Below, in pieces: positions 1 to 8,542 of a DNA stretch of 64,000 bases. Source of the DNA: Variovorax paradoxus. GTDB taxonomy: Bacteria; Pseudomonadota; Gammaproteobacteria; Burkholderiales; Burkholderiaceae_C. The translations under genes were made by a program, and so were the position numbers. The stretch covers positions 7,062,501 through 7,126,500 of the forward strand of contig NZ_CP091716.1 in NCBI RefSeq assembly GCF_022009635.1. The letters run 5' to 3'. The notes below the pieces were generated by a model. It was given only the letters and a program-made list of their open reading frames with translations, did not search any database and was not told where the DNA came from. How positions within the stretch are numbered: the stretch's first letter is position 1; each line of letters opens with the position of its first letter.

Positions 1-982
1 GGCCATCGATCTGCCCGGCGGCGCGCGAGGTCCAGTACGGCACGAGGCGCACGCGCTCGAGTGAGGCGGCAGGCAGCGGCTCGGGCGTGTTCCAGACGGT
101 GTTGGGAACCGATGCGCGGCCGATGCCGTGGATCAACCCGGCCCTGTACGTCCGGCGGCAGGCCGCGGCGTCCAGTCCCAAATGCACGGCGCTGTCGCGC
201 GCCAGCCGGGCCACCCGGCGCGAGTACCCCGTCATCCAGGCCAGCTTGAGGTCGATCACGTCGCCCACGAGTTCCAGCCCGATGGGCCGCGACATCGACG
301 CAGGCTGATCTGTGGCCTGCATCCATGGCGCGACGGGCGCATCCAGGGCCGACGTCCAGGCGGCCGCGCAGGGAGCGCTCGCGTCGACCAGGAAGGCGGG
401 ATACAGGCTGTCCGCGCGTCCGCGGGCCAGCGCGAGCGCCTCCTCCACCCCGTACAGCCGGCCGAAAATCTCCAGGTCGCTCGCCAGCGCCACGATGCAG
501 GTCGCGAGCGGCACCTGCCCGCCCTGCAGCACACCCGGGACGCCATTGCCGTCGTAGGCCTCGAACACCGCGCGCAGGGCCGCTTCGGTGTCCGCGCCCA
601 GCCCGAGGGTTTGCGCAAGGTCGCCGGCGATCTCGCAATGAATCCGGGCCATGGCCAGCACCGCGTCGGGCAGTGGCGCATGGGGATTCGGCTGGCGCAT
701 GCGGGGCGCGCGCGACGCGAGCAGCAGGCGCCGGCCCTGCACATCGTCCTCCAGGAAGTCGGAGAACGCCTGGGCATTGGCCGTGCAGCCCGACCATCGC
801 AGCAGCGCAACATGCCGCACGACCTCGACCTGCGGCGCGCCGCAACCGGCGCGCTCCGCGATCTGCTGGGCGAGCCAGGCCGTGCGCAATGAATGATCGG
901 TCGGCTGGCCCATGCTCAGGTCGCCGATGAAGGCCAGCGCGCGAACGGCGTCGAAAACGGTGATGGTCGTGTCGTCGGACAT
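1..982 (-). CDS. HD-GYP-type regulatory protein, 3' end outside window
   Basis: Leftward frame from an ATG at 982 that stays open to the window edge, so the C-terminus is missing. About 327 residues are visible. An N-terminal HD-like fold contains ALLRWSGCTANA (around residues 50-61), typical of regulators with tandem HD-related domains. A second HD-GYP-like segment near the edge reads AGLIHGIGRASVPNTVW. Members of this group often end in a LuxR helix-turn-helix, which would lie outside the window. The usual His-Asp metal pair reads His-Gly here, so phosphodiesterase activity is doubtful. The family call rests on motif recall. It faces away from the membrane protein gene at 1159. Confidence 0.6.
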   Translation of the reverse strand, partial: MSDDTTITVFDAVRALAFIGDLSMGQPTDHSLRTAWLAQQIAERAGCGAPQVEVVRHVALLRWSGCTANAQAFSDFLEDDVQGRRLLLASRAPRMRQPNPHAPLPDAVLAMARIHCEIAGDLAQTLGLGADTEAALRAVFEAYDGNGVPGVLQGGQVPLATCIVALASDLEIFGRLYGVEEALALARGRADSLYPAFLVDASAPCAAAWTSALDAPVAPWMQATDQPASMSRPIGLELVGDVIDLKLAWMTGYSRRVARLARDSAVHLGLDAAACRRTYRAGLIHGIGRASVPNTVWNTPEPLPAASLERVRLVPYWTSRAAGQIDG

Positions 983-1158
983 GGCAGGAAGGTCGATGCG
1001 GCGGGATGCAGCATCGCACAGCCGGACGGCCGCCGGTGTCGGTCATCCGACGGATACCGGCCGCCGGCCCGCCCGGAAAGAATCGCCGCAGGCCTGCCGC
1101 CCGGCGGGCGCCAACCACTTTCCACACCGAACTTTCCGCGGCCTGCGCCGCCCTCCTC

Positions 1159-1746
1159 ATGTCACACGTCACCACCACCGCCACCACGCCCAGAGCGATC
1201 TGGCTGCGCAACTACTACTTCGCCCGCGCCGCGTTCTCCTTCGCCTGGGTCGCCATCGCGCTGACCGCCGCCGGGCGATCCGGCGCGCTCGCCGCGCTGT
1301 TGCTGGTCGTTTATCCCGCCTGGGATGCGCTCGCGAACATGCTGGACGCCCGGATGACCGGGGGCACCGGCGCCAACCCCACGCAGAGACTCAACATCTG
1401 GATCAGTGCGCTGGTCACGCTCGCGGTCGCGGGCGCGCTGGTGTCGCGCTGGGAGGTCACGCTCGCGATCTTCGGGACCTGGGCCGTCGTGGCCGGAATC
1501 CTGCAGCTGGCCACGGCCATCCGCCGCCGCAAGGACAACCGCGGACAGTGGGTCATGATGCTGAGCGGGGCGCAGTCGGCGCTGGCCGGCGGCTTCTTCC
1601 TGTCGCGCCAGGGCACCGGGATGCCCACGCTGCAGACACTGGTGGGCTACGCAGCCATTGGCGCGACGTACTTCCTGCTGTCCGGGCTGATCGTCCTGCT
1701 GCGAAACCGACGCGAGACGAGCCGCGACAGCAGCGCTGCCGCTTGA
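1159..1746 (+). CDS. HdeD/DUF308-like integral membrane protein
   Basis: 195 residues starting MSHVTTTATT, with about six hydrophobic segments between residues 15 and 180, a basic cytoplasmic loop (IRRRKDNRG) and a charged C-terminus. Length and helix pattern match the DUF308/HdeD group of small inner-membrane proteins, whose role is mostly unknown (HdeD is linked to acid stress in E. coli). I chose the ATG at 1159 because the open frame upstream is rich in Pro/Arg and looks like non-coding GC-rich DNA. It stands alone, divergent from the HD-type gene and convergent with the small protein at 1775. Confidence 0.7.
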   Translation: MSHVTTTATTPRAIWLRNYYFARAAFSFAWVAIALTAAGRSGALAALLLVVYPAWDALANMLDARMTGGTGANPTQRLNIWISALVTLAVAGALVSRWEVTLAIFGTWAVVAGILQLATAIRRRKDNRGQWVMMLSGAQSALAGGFFLSRQGTGMPTLQTLVGYAAIGATYFLLSGLIVLLRNRRETSRDSSAAA

Positions 1747-1774
1747 GCGGGCGGCCGCCGCCAAGTCCTGCTTT

Positions 1775-1972
1775 TTACCGGGCGTAGAACCCCGGTGAGC
1801 TCGACAGCAGCACGGCGTCTGCCTTGCCGCCGCCCTTGATCAACGACCGCTCGCGTTCCACGGCCATTTGCAGCAGCGCCAGCGTGGCGATGCAGGTGAA
1901 CACGGCAATCAAAAGCCAGAACTCTCCGCGCAGCGGGTGCGCGGTGGATTTGGGGTCTTGTTTCTTGGGCAT
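1775..1972 (-). CDS. Small single-pass membrane protein, unknown function
   Basis: 65 residues starting MPKKQDPKST. There is one transmembrane helix at about residues 20-37, preceded by a basic N-terminus, then a charged segment (ERERSLIKGGGK). The ATG at 1972 is preferred over upstream in-frame starts because the extension is low-complexity Arg/Gly/Ala. I do not recognise a family. It is convergent with the DUF308-like gene. The 225 bases between this start and 2198 show no gene I can support. Confidence 0.5.
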   Translation of the reverse strand: MPKKQDPKSTAHPLRGEFWLLIAVFTCIATLALLQMAVERERSLIKGGGKADAVLLSSSPGFYAR

Positions 1973-2197
1973 CGTCTTCTCTCTCACGGCTCCTGTTGAT
2001 GGCGCAGAGGATGCGGCGGGGCCGAGGCCGGCGCTGTCAGACGACGTTGAAACCAGTTGTAGCGGCGGGATGACGCGGCGCGAGGGCCAGGCCCTAAGCC
2101 TCCATGTCGGGATGCCCTCCGACATGAGGCGCCCGGCATGCCCGATACATTTTTCCGGCCGCCCATCCGCTGAAAAGACAGAGAGAAACTCCCGCCC

Positions 2198-2524
2198 ATG
2201 ACCGTCCTGGTTCCGCCCTTGCGTCCACGCCCAGCCCTCGCACGACGCCCCTCGATCGTCTCGCCGGCGGCGGCCACCGCTGCGACGTTCGAGCCCGAAG
2301 ACCACCCCGGCGGCTGGCGTATCCATTACCGGCTCGCGCGCACCCGGGAGATGTTCTGCGGCGCCGCCGAGATCCACTGCCACGGCCAACCGCACTGCGA
2401 ACTCCCGATCTTCGAGCCGCAGGCCAACGCACTCGCCTCCATCGACCTGCTGCGCGAGCAATGCCTGGCCTGGATCGCGGCGCGCGGGCAGGACACGGCG
2501 GGCGCCGGCCACCTCAGCGCGTGA
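2198..2524 (+). CDS. Hypothetical protein, 108 residues
   Basis: 108 residues from an ATG at 2198. The N-terminus is Pro/Ala-rich. The centre has His and Cys residues (MFCGAAEIHCHGQPHCE, about residues 52-68) that could bind metal or be redox active. No membrane segment or signal peptide. I do not recognise the family. Its stop codon overlaps the end of the leftward metI remnant by about 10 bases. Confidence 0.5.
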   Translation: MTVLVPPLRPRPALARRPSIVSPAAATAATFEPEDHPGGWRIHYRLARTREMFCGAAEIHCHGQPHCELPIFEPQANALASIDLLREQCLAWIAARGQDTAGAGHLSA

Positions 2525-2606
2525 GCCGCCGCGCCAGCGATTCGCCCACGAACTGCACCAAGCTCACCAGCAGGATCAGCAGCACGATCACCACGCGTGA
2601 ACGGAA
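2514..2606 (-). pseudogene. 3' remnant of a MetI-type ABC permease gene
   Basis: Reading leftward, the last about 30 codons encode RVVIVLLILLVSLVQFVG followed by a basic tail ending RRLTR and a stop. This matches the last membrane helix and C-terminus of methionine ABC permeases (MetI). No start codon, earlier helices or EAA loop precede it. The upstream sequence changes abruptly into the truncated LysR gene. I read it as a deletion scar. The comparison is from memory of the family. Confidence 0.55.
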
Positions 2607-2618
2607 TGAGCGCGCAAG

Positions 2619-2636
2619 ACCTGACGCCGGTCAGGT
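2619..2636. repeat. Perfect inverted repeat at the LysR/metI junction
   Basis: ACCTGAC (2619-2625), spacer GCCG, then GTCAGGT (2630-2636). This 7-4-7 palindrome sits where the truncated LysR frame ends and the metI-like frame begins, so it may be part of the recombination scar. It could also act as a hairpin at the end of the sulfonate operon, although no T-run follows. Confidence 0.5.
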
Positions 2637-2906
2637 CGGCGAGCGCGCATGCGCATCCAACTCGGACTGGATGCGGTTCGCCAGGTCCACCAGCGCCGTG
2701 CTGCGTTCGAGCAGATGCCGCCCCGCGTCGGTGACGAGCACCACGCGCGTGCTCCGGTGCAGCAACTGCACGCCCACCTGCGTCTCGAGTTCGGTGATGT
2801 ACTTGCTGATGGTCGACTTCGACAGCCGCATGGCACGCGCCGCGCGCGTCAGGTTGCCATGGTGCGCGACCTCGCGCAGCGCCTCGACCAGTTCAATGCT
2901 GAACAT
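2631..2906 (-). pseudogene. Truncated LysR-type regulator, DNA-binding domain only
   Basis: 91 residues starting MFSIELVEALREV and containing a normal LysR winged helix-turn-helix (SKSTISKYITELE, then LLHRSTRVVLVTDAG). The frame stops after the linker helix, so the whole effector-binding domain (about 200 residues) is missing. The start overlaps the end of the preceding ATPase gene by 14 bases, so it may still be translated by coupling. It could be a decayed gene or a stand-alone DNA-binding protein; the metI scar just downstream favours deletion. Confidence 0.65.
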
Positions 2907-3666
2907 GGCACGCATCCGGCGGCGCGATGCCATGAATGGCCTCGTACACCGCCGCCTCGACCTCGATCAGCGCCTTCTGCCCCCGCACCCTCGGCCGCGG
3001 CACCGCCACGTCGAAGATCCGGTGGATGCGCCCCGGCCGCGGCGACATCAGCACCACGCGATCGGCCAGGAACACCGCTTCGCCCACATCGTGCGTCACG
3101 AAGACGATCGTTCGCCGCTCGCGCTCCCACAGCCGCAACAGGTCTTCCTGCAGCGCGATGCGCGTGAGGTGATCGACGGCGCCGAAGGGTTCGTCCATCA
3201 GCAGCACCTCGGGATCGTTGGCCAGCGCCCTCGCGATGCCCGCGCGCTGGCGCATGCCGCCGGAGAGCTGGTGCGGGTAGGCGTCCTCGAAGCCAGCAAG
3301 GCCCACGCGCGCCAGGCTCGCGACGGCGCGCGCACGGCGCTCGCGGCGCCCCAGCCCGCGCAGCTCGGGACCGAAGCCCACGTTCTGCGCGATGGTGCGC
3401 CACGGAAACAGCGCCGGATCCTGGAACACCAGGCCGCGGCGCGGTTCAGGCCCCGCGATGGGCCGCCCGTCGAACAGCGCCGTGCCGCTGCTCGGGCGCT
3501 CCAGGCCCGCGAGGATGTCCAGCAGCGTGCTCTTGCCGCAGCCACTCGCGCCCAGCAGGCAGACGAACTCGCCGGCGCGCACGCGCAGGTTCACGCCTTC
3601 GAGTGCAGTGACGGGCACGTCGCCCCCGAAGGTCTTGCCCAATGATTCGAGAACGAACTCCGCCAT
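2893..3666 (-). CDS. ssuB: Sulfonate/nitrate-type ABC transporter ATPase
   Basis: 257 residues of the SsuB/TauB/NrtD ATPase group. Visible are Walker A (GASGCGKST, near residue 39), the Q-loop (FQDPALFPW), signature LSGGMRQR, Walker B (VLLMDEP) and the switch His (VTHDVGEA). It would power import of a sulfonate or related sulfur compound at the inner membrane with the binding protein at 3682 and permease at 4757. Order in the leftward operon is monooxygenase, permease, binding protein, ATPase. The substrate is inferred from the monooxygenase neighbours, so the symbol marks family only. Confidence 0.8.
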   Translation of the reverse strand: MAEFVLESLGKTFGGDVPVTALEGVNLRVRAGEFVCLLGASGCGKSTLLDILAGLERPSSGTALFDGRPIAGPEPRRGLVFQDPALFPWRTIAQNVGFGPELRGLGRRERRARAVASLARVGLAGFEDAYPHQLSGGMRQRAGIARALANDPEVLLMDEPFGAVDHLTRIALQEDLLRLWERERRTIVFVTHDVGEAVFLADRVVLMSPRPGRIHRIFDVAVPRPRVRGQKALIEVEAAVYEAIHGIAPPDACHVQH

Positions 3667-3681
3667 GGATGCCGCTTGCGT

Positions 3682-4707
3682 TCAGGGCGCGGGCGACGCC
3701 GCGCCCTTCGGGACGAACGCGAGGTTGACGAATTTCGCGGCGTCGTAGATCTCCTTCTGGAAGCCGAGCGCGAGCTGCACCTGCTGCGTTTCCTGCACCT
3801 CGTCGAGCGACACCTTCGGGTCGTTCGCCCAGATCGGCAGTTCGCGCCGCACGGCGGCATCGACCACCTTCGGGTCGACACTCAGGCGCTTGGCATAGAA
3901 GGCCTTGTACTCGTCCAGGTGCGCCTTGGCGTATTCGTTCGACCGGAAGTAGGCGCGCAGGAACTTCTCGAGCAGTCGCGGGGAGCTGGCGATGAACTTG
4001 TTGTTAGCGACGATCACCCCGGTGTGAAAGCGCGGCAGGTAGTCGTAGCCCGCGGCCAGCACCTTGCCCTTGCCGCTCGCCTCGGCCAGCGAGGCGAAAG
4101 GCTCGTGGATGATGGTGGCGCTGACGGATCCGTTCTCGACCGTGGCAAGCGCGGCGGCGTTGACGCCGTTGGCCACGAAGGAAACGCTGTCCAGCGGCAC
4201 GCCCTCCTTCGAAAGGATGGTGCGCGCGTACACGTCCAGGCCGGTGCCGAAGGCGGCGGCGCCCACCGTCTTGCCCTTGAGCGCCGAGACCGAGGCGACA
4301 TCAGGCGCGCCGACCAGGTAGAACGGCCCGACATGGCGGAACATCGACGCGACGATGGTCAGCGGCACGCCCTTGCCGGCCGCGACGATGGCACCGGTGG
4401 TGTTCCAGTCGGCGATGTCGATGTCGCCGCTTGCCAGGCCCGAAACCGCGTCCTGCGTGTTGATGAATTCGAGCGCCAGGCCTTCGTCCTTGAAGAAGCC
4501 CTTTTCGATGCCCAACTGCACGCCCAGGCCGGTCACGCCCGGATAGCCGGCGTAACGCACCTTCTGGGCCGCTTCCGCGGCCGGTGCAGGGGCGGGCACG
4601 GGCTCGGTGCGCGAGCACGCGGCGAGGATGGCGGCCGCCACGCCGAAGGCGGCAAGGCGCGCCCATCGGGTTCGGCGCGCGGGAGCGAAGGAAGCGGTGG
4701 AGTTCAT
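3682..4707 (-). CDS. ssuA: Sulfonate-type ABC transporter substrate-binding lipoprotein
   Basis: 341 residues. A basic N-terminus and hydrophobic stretch end in a lipobox (ILAACS, around residue 30), so the protein is probably anchored in the outer leaflet of the inner membrane. The body is a type-2 periplasmic binding fold of the NMT1/SsuA class (LGIEKGFFKDEGLALEF; later segments GLASGDIDIADWNTTG and RPRLLEKFLRAY-like helices). It would deliver an aliphatic sulfonate or similar ligand to the permease at 4757. The exact ligand cannot be read from sequence. Confidence 0.78.
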   Translation of the reverse strand: MNSTASFAPARRTRWARLAAFGVAAAILAACSRTEPVPAPAPAAEAAQKVRYAGYPGVTGLGVQLGIEKGFFKDEGLALEFINTQDAVSGLASGDIDIADWNTTGAIVAAGKGVPLTIVASMFRHVGPFYLVGAPDVASVSALKGKTVGAAAFGTGLDVYARTILSKEGVPLDSVSFVANGVNAAALATVENGSVSATIIHEPFASLAEASGKGKVLAAGYDYLPRFHTGVIVANNKFIASSPRLLEKFLRAYFRSNEYAKAHLDEYKAFYAKRLSVDPKVVDAAVRRELPIWANDPKVSLDEVQETQQVQLALGFQKEIYDAAKFVNLAFVPKGAASPAP

Positions 4708-4756
4708 GGATCTGCGTTGAGGAAAAAAAGAAAGCGAAGAACGGATGCGCGCGGCC

Positions 4757-5551
4757 TCAGGCGGGCCGCCAGCGCAGGAAGAGCAGGCGCTCCAGCAGGT
4801 CGAGCGCGGCGATCATGGCCACCGCCAGCACGGTGACCAGCACGATCAGCGCGAAGGTCTCGGCCGTGTCGAGCGAGGCGGTCGAACGCGTGATGAGGTT
4901 GCCCAGCCCTTCCTTGGACGACAGCATCTCGGCGAACAGCGCGCCGACCAGCCCCACCGAGGCCGAGACGCGCAGCGCCGCGAAGATGGTGGGTACAGCC
5001 GAAGGCAGGATCACCTTCCACACGGTCTGCAGCGTCGACGCTCGGAACGCGCGCGCCACCTTCAGGTGCTCGCGGCGCGTCTGCTTGATGCCGGCGATGG
5101 TGCTGTAGAGGATCTGGAACACCGAGAACAGGAAGACGATGGCCACCTTGTGGCTGAAGCCGATGCCCAGCCACAGCGCCAGCAGCGGCACGATCGCCAC
5201 CTTGGGCACCGACATCAGCGCGGCGACGAAGGGCTGCGCGAAGCGTTCCGCCGCAGGCGTGAGCACCAGCAGCACGCCGAAGCCGATGCCGGCGACCACC
5301 GCCGCGGCATAGCCCACCGCGAACTCGGCCAGCGTGACGCCCGTGTGGTGCAGCAACTGGCCCCGCATGAGCATCGGCACGAAGCTCTCGAAGATGGCGC
5401 TTGGCGCGGGCAGGTAAAGCGCACTCACCGCGCCGGCACGCACCGCGCCTTCCCAGGCGGCAAGCAGCGCGAGCGCCGCCGCGACCTGCGCGGCAACAAC
5501 GCCCCAGCCCCGCGCGACCCGACCCGGCCGCGGCCCGCGCTCAAACGACAC
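4757..5551 (-). CDS. ssuC: Sulfonate-type ABC transporter permease
   Basis: 264 residues with about six membrane helices and the permease EAA-type loop (around EHLKVARAFRASTLQTVWK... in two parts), typical of SsuC/TauC. The start LYLPAPSAIFESF matches the conserved region before the membrane domain. Its ATG at 5551 lies 11 bases inside the end of the monooxygenase gene, so the two are probably translationally coupled. Confidence 0.8.
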   Translation of the reverse strand: MSFERGPRPGRVARGWGVVAAQVAAALALLAAWEGAVRAGAVSALYLPAPSAIFESFVPMLMRGQLLHHTGVTLAEFAVGYAAAVVAGIGFGVLLVLTPAAERFAQPFVAALMSVPKVAIVPLLALWLGIGFSHKVAIVFLFSVFQILYSTIAGIKQTRREHLKVARAFRASTLQTVWKVILPSAVPTIFAALRVSASVGLVGALFAEMLSSKEGLGNLITRSTASLDTAETFALIVLVTVLAVAMIAALDLLERLLFLRWRPA

Positions 5552-6959
5552 GGTGATGGGTTTCGGTGATCCGGCCGAACTCGGCCTGCGCCGTGCGCGC
5601 GCCCTCGAAGCGGTTGGCCGGCTTTAAGGCACCCCCGAAGTGCGCGGCGAACGTGCGGCCGGTGTACTCGTCCCGGAACAGGCCGCGCGCGCGAAGGATC
5701 GGGAGCACCAGTTCGATGAAGTCGTCCAGCCCGGCGGGCAGGTGCGGCGGGCAGACGTTGAAGCCGTCGGCCGCGCCGTTCTCGAACCAATGCTGGATGG
5801 TGTCGGCCACCTCCTCGGCGCTGCCGATGGCCAGGAAGTGGCCGCGCCCGCGCGCGATGGCGTATTCGAAGACATGGCGCACCGTCGGTGACTCGGTGCG
5901 GTTGAGCTTGCGCGCCTGCGTGATGAAGTGGCGCGCCAGCGCCAGCGCGGGGTCGGCCTCGTCGAAGGCCGGGAACAGGTCGTCGCCGCCCAGTCCGGCC
6001 AGCGGCACGCGCAGCTCGCGCTCGAGCGCGGCGGTGTCGAGCCTGGCGGCGATCAGCGCGCTCAGGCGCTGGTAGAGCGCATAGGCTTCCTCGCTGGTGC
6101 GCCCGATGTAGGGCACCAGCCCCGGCAGCACCGACACGTCTTCCGCACGGCGGCCACTGGCCACGGCGCCGGCCTTGATCTCGCTGTAGAAACCCTGTGC
6201 GGCCTCGAAGGTCGGCACACCGGCGAAGACCACCGTCGAACGGGCGGCGCCGAAGGCGCGCGAACGCGGCGAGGTGCCCGCGTTGACCAGCGGGATCTGG
6301 CCCTGCGGCGGTCGCGCCACGTTCAGCGGCCCCTTCACGCGAAAGAAGCTGCCCTCATGCTCGATGGGGTGCAGCTTGGCGGGGTCGACCAGCAGGCCGG
6401 CGGCCTGGTCGCCGAGCAGCGCGCCGTCTTCCCACGAGTCCCACAGCTGCGAGACCACGTCCACCAGTTCTTCCGCGTAGTCGTACCGGCGGCTGTTGTC
6501 CCAGTGGTGGTCGCGGCTGAAGTTCTTCGCGGCGCGCTCGTCGGCGCCGGTGACCACGTTCCATGCGAGTCGGCCGCCGCTCAGGTGGTCGAGCGAGGCG
6601 GTCTGGCGCGCGATGTGGTACGGGTCGGCGTAGGTGGTGTTGGCGGTGGCGATCAGGCCGATGCGCTGCGTATGCGCGGCCACGTAGCCGATCATGGTGA
6701 AGGGCTCCAGCCGCACCGTCTGCGACGGGAACACGTACTGCTGCTCGGCGCTGGTGGCGAGCGCGTCGCCGAGGAAGAAGAAGTCGAACTTGGCGTCTTC
6801 GGCCTTGCGCGCGATCGACGCGATGAAGGCGGGGTCGTGCGAGGCCTTCGGGTCGACACCGGGCAGGCGCCAGGCGCCGGGGTGGTAGCCGATGGAGAAC
6901 AGGAAGATGCCGAAGTGAAGCTGGCGCGGTGAAGGGGAAATGCGGGGAGTGCTCGGCAT
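5541..6959 (-). CDS. FMN-dependent monooxygenase, NtaA/SnaA/DszA family
   Basis: 472 residues of the luciferase-like superfamily, class C. The N-terminus HFGIFLFSIGYHPGAWR and the segments FDFFFLGDALAT, HLSGGRLAWNVVTG and RDHHWDNSRRYDYAEE are typical of NtaA/SnaA/DszA proteins, which use reduced FMN from a separate reductase to cleave C-S or C-N bonds. First gene of the leftward sulfonate operon, so it probably attacks the imported sulfur compound. No flavin reductase gene is in the window. It is divergent from a second enzyme of the same family at 7175. Confidence 0.82.
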   Translation of the reverse strand: MPSTPRISPSPRQLHFGIFLFSIGYHPGAWRLPGVDPKASHDPAFIASIARKAEDAKFDFFFLGDALATSAEQQYVFPSQTVRLEPFTMIGYVAAHTQRIGLIATANTTYADPYHIARQTASLDHLSGGRLAWNVVTGADERAAKNFSRDHHWDNSRRYDYAEELVDVVSQLWDSWEDGALLGDQAAGLLVDPAKLHPIEHEGSFFRVKGPLNVARPPQGQIPLVNAGTSPRSRAFGAARSTVVFAGVPTFEAAQGFYSEIKAGAVASGRRAEDVSVLPGLVPYIGRTSEEAYALYQRLSALIAARLDTAALERELRVPLAGLGGDDLFPAFDEADPALALARHFITQARKLNRTESPTVRHVFEYAIARGRGHFLAIGSAEEVADTIQHWFENGAADGFNVCPPHLPAGLDDFIELVLPILRARGLFRDEYTGRTFAAHFGGALKPANRFEGARTAQAEFGRITETHHRVV

Positions 6960-7042
6960 CCGGAAGGGTCGGTGGTGAAGGGAAACCCTCGAGTTTTCAC
7001 CGCCGCGCGGCCTGCGCGGAAATCAGATTTGCGCGCTTCGAT

Positions 7043-7057
7043 ATGAGGTTTTCTCAT
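7043..7057. promoter_or_regulatory. LysR-type palindrome between divergent monooxygenase genes
   Basis: ATGAG-GTTTT-CTCAT forms a 5-5-5 inverted repeat in the 215-bp gap between the divergent starts at 6959 and 7175. Its size and the T-N11-A core suit a LysR-type regulator such as CysB, Cbl or SsuR, which often control sulfonate genes. No -10/-35 could be assigned with confidence. The palindrome is seen; the regulator is inferred. Confidence 0.4.
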
Positions 7058-7174
7058 TTGATCGACACGCCCGTCTGTCTGCTATGCGGGCGGCGCCTAA
7101 GCAAACGCGAAAGCCTTCTTTCGGCGGCCGGGCGGCGCACCTACGCTGAGGCCCCCTTACTCGCACAGTTCCCC

Positions 7175-8530
7175 ATGGCCTCATCGACACGCCAGTTCAA
7201 GCTCGGCGCCTTCCTCATGCAGACGGGCCACCACATTGCCGCTTGGCGCCACCCGGGGGCGCAGGCCGATGCCGGCAGCAACTTCCGCCACTACGTGGCA
7301 CTGGCGCAGAAGGCCGAGGCCGCGAAGTTCGACGCGATCTTCCTGGCCGACTCGGTCGGCATCCGCAGCAGCAACCTGCCCTCGCTGTCGCGCACCGCGC
7401 GCAGCGACCACTTCGAGCCGCTCACCCTGCTGGCGGCGCTGGCCGCGGTGACCGAGCGCATCGGCCTCATCGCCACGGTGTCGACCAGCTTCAACGAGCC
7501 TTTCAATGTCGCGCGCAAGTTCGCGTCGCTCGACCAGATCAGCGGCGGGCGCTCGGGCTGGAACCTGGTGACCTCCAGCGGCGTGGGCGAAGCGCAGAAC
7601 TTCAACCGCGAAGAGCACTTCGAGCATGCGTTGCGCTACGAGCGCGCGGCGGAATTCCACGACGTGGTGACGGGCCTTTGGGACAGCTGGGAGGACGACA
7701 GCTTCGTGCGCGACAAGGCCAGCGGCCAATACTTCGCCGAGGACAAGCTGCACGTGCTCGACCACAAGGGCACGCATTTCTCCGTGCGTGGCCCGCTCAA
7801 CGTGTCGCGCTCGCCGCAGGGGCGGCCGGTGGTGGTGCAGGCGGGCGCCTCGGAGGCCGGGCGCGACCTCGCGGCGCGCACGGCGGAAGTGATCTTCGTG
7901 GCGCACCAGACCTTCGAGGAAGCACAGAGCTTCTACCGCGACATCAAGGACCGCGTGCGCGCCTACGACCGCGACCCCGACGGCGTGAAGATCATGCCGG
8001 GCATCTTCCCGGTGGTGGGCCGCACGCAGGCCGAGGCGGAGGAGAAGTTCGCGCAGCTGCAGGACCTGGTGCACCCGGTGGTGGGCGTGTCGCTGCTGTC
8101 GAGCGTGATCGGCGGCTTCGACCTCTCGGGCCTGCCGGTGGACGGCCCATTGCCGGACCTGCCCGAGACCAACGGGCCGAAGAGCCGGCAGCGGCTGCTG
8201 CTCGACCTGGCGCGCCGGGAGAACCTGAGCATCCGCGACCTCTACCTGCGCATCGCCGGCGCACGCGGCCACCAACAGGTGGTCGGCACGCCGTCGAGCA
8301 TCGCAGACCAGCTGCAGCAGTGGTTCGAGGAAGGCGGCGCGGACGGCTTCAACATCATGTCGCCATGGTTCCCGGGCGGGCTGGACGACTTCATCGAACT
8401 GGTGCTGCCGGAGCTGCGGCGGCGCGGACTGTTCCGCACCGAATACGAAGGCCGCACGCTGCGCGAGCACCTGGGTTTGCAGCGGCCGTTGCATCCGCGC
8501 CGCCGCGAGGCGGCGGCTGCTGCCGCCTAG
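7175..8530 (+). CDS. FMN-dependent monooxygenase, NtaA/SnaA/DszA family
   Basis: 451 residues starting MASSTRQFKLGAFLMQTG. Family signatures include HIAAWRHPGA, FDAIFLADSVGI, QISGGRSGWNLVTS and GADGFNIMSPWFPGGLDDF near the C-terminus. The enzyme probably oxidises an organosulfur or amino-polycarboxylate substrate with FMNH2 supplied by a partner reductase. I chose 7175 because the upstream open frame is not protein-like and the conserved N-terminus begins a few residues after this Met. It parallels the protein at 5541, and the two may share the regulatory palindrome at 7043. Confidence 0.82.
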   Translation: MASSTRQFKLGAFLMQTGHHIAAWRHPGAQADAGSNFRHYVALAQKAEAAKFDAIFLADSVGIRSSNLPSLSRTARSDHFEPLTLLAALAAVTERIGLIATVSTSFNEPFNVARKFASLDQISGGRSGWNLVTSSGVGEAQNFNREEHFEHALRYERAAEFHDVVTGLWDSWEDDSFVRDKASGQYFAEDKLHVLDHKGTHFSVRGPLNVSRSPQGRPVVVQAGASEAGRDLAARTAEVIFVAHQTFEEAQSFYRDIKDRVRAYDRDPDGVKIMPGIFPVVGRTQAEAEEKFAQLQDLVHPVVGVSLLSSVIGGFDLSGLPVDGPLPDLPETNGPKSRQRLLLDLARRENLSIRDLYLRIAGARGHQQVVGTPSSIADQLQQWFEEGGADGFNIMSPWFPGGLDDFIELVLPELRRRGLFRTEYEGRTLREHLGLQRPLHPRRREAAAAAA

Positions 8531-8542
8531 GCGGACACTGCG

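Noticed and set aside
2461..3645. Plus-strand frame of 394 codons opposite the sulfonate ATPase
   Set aside because: Antisense to an ATPase with all ABC motifs intact.
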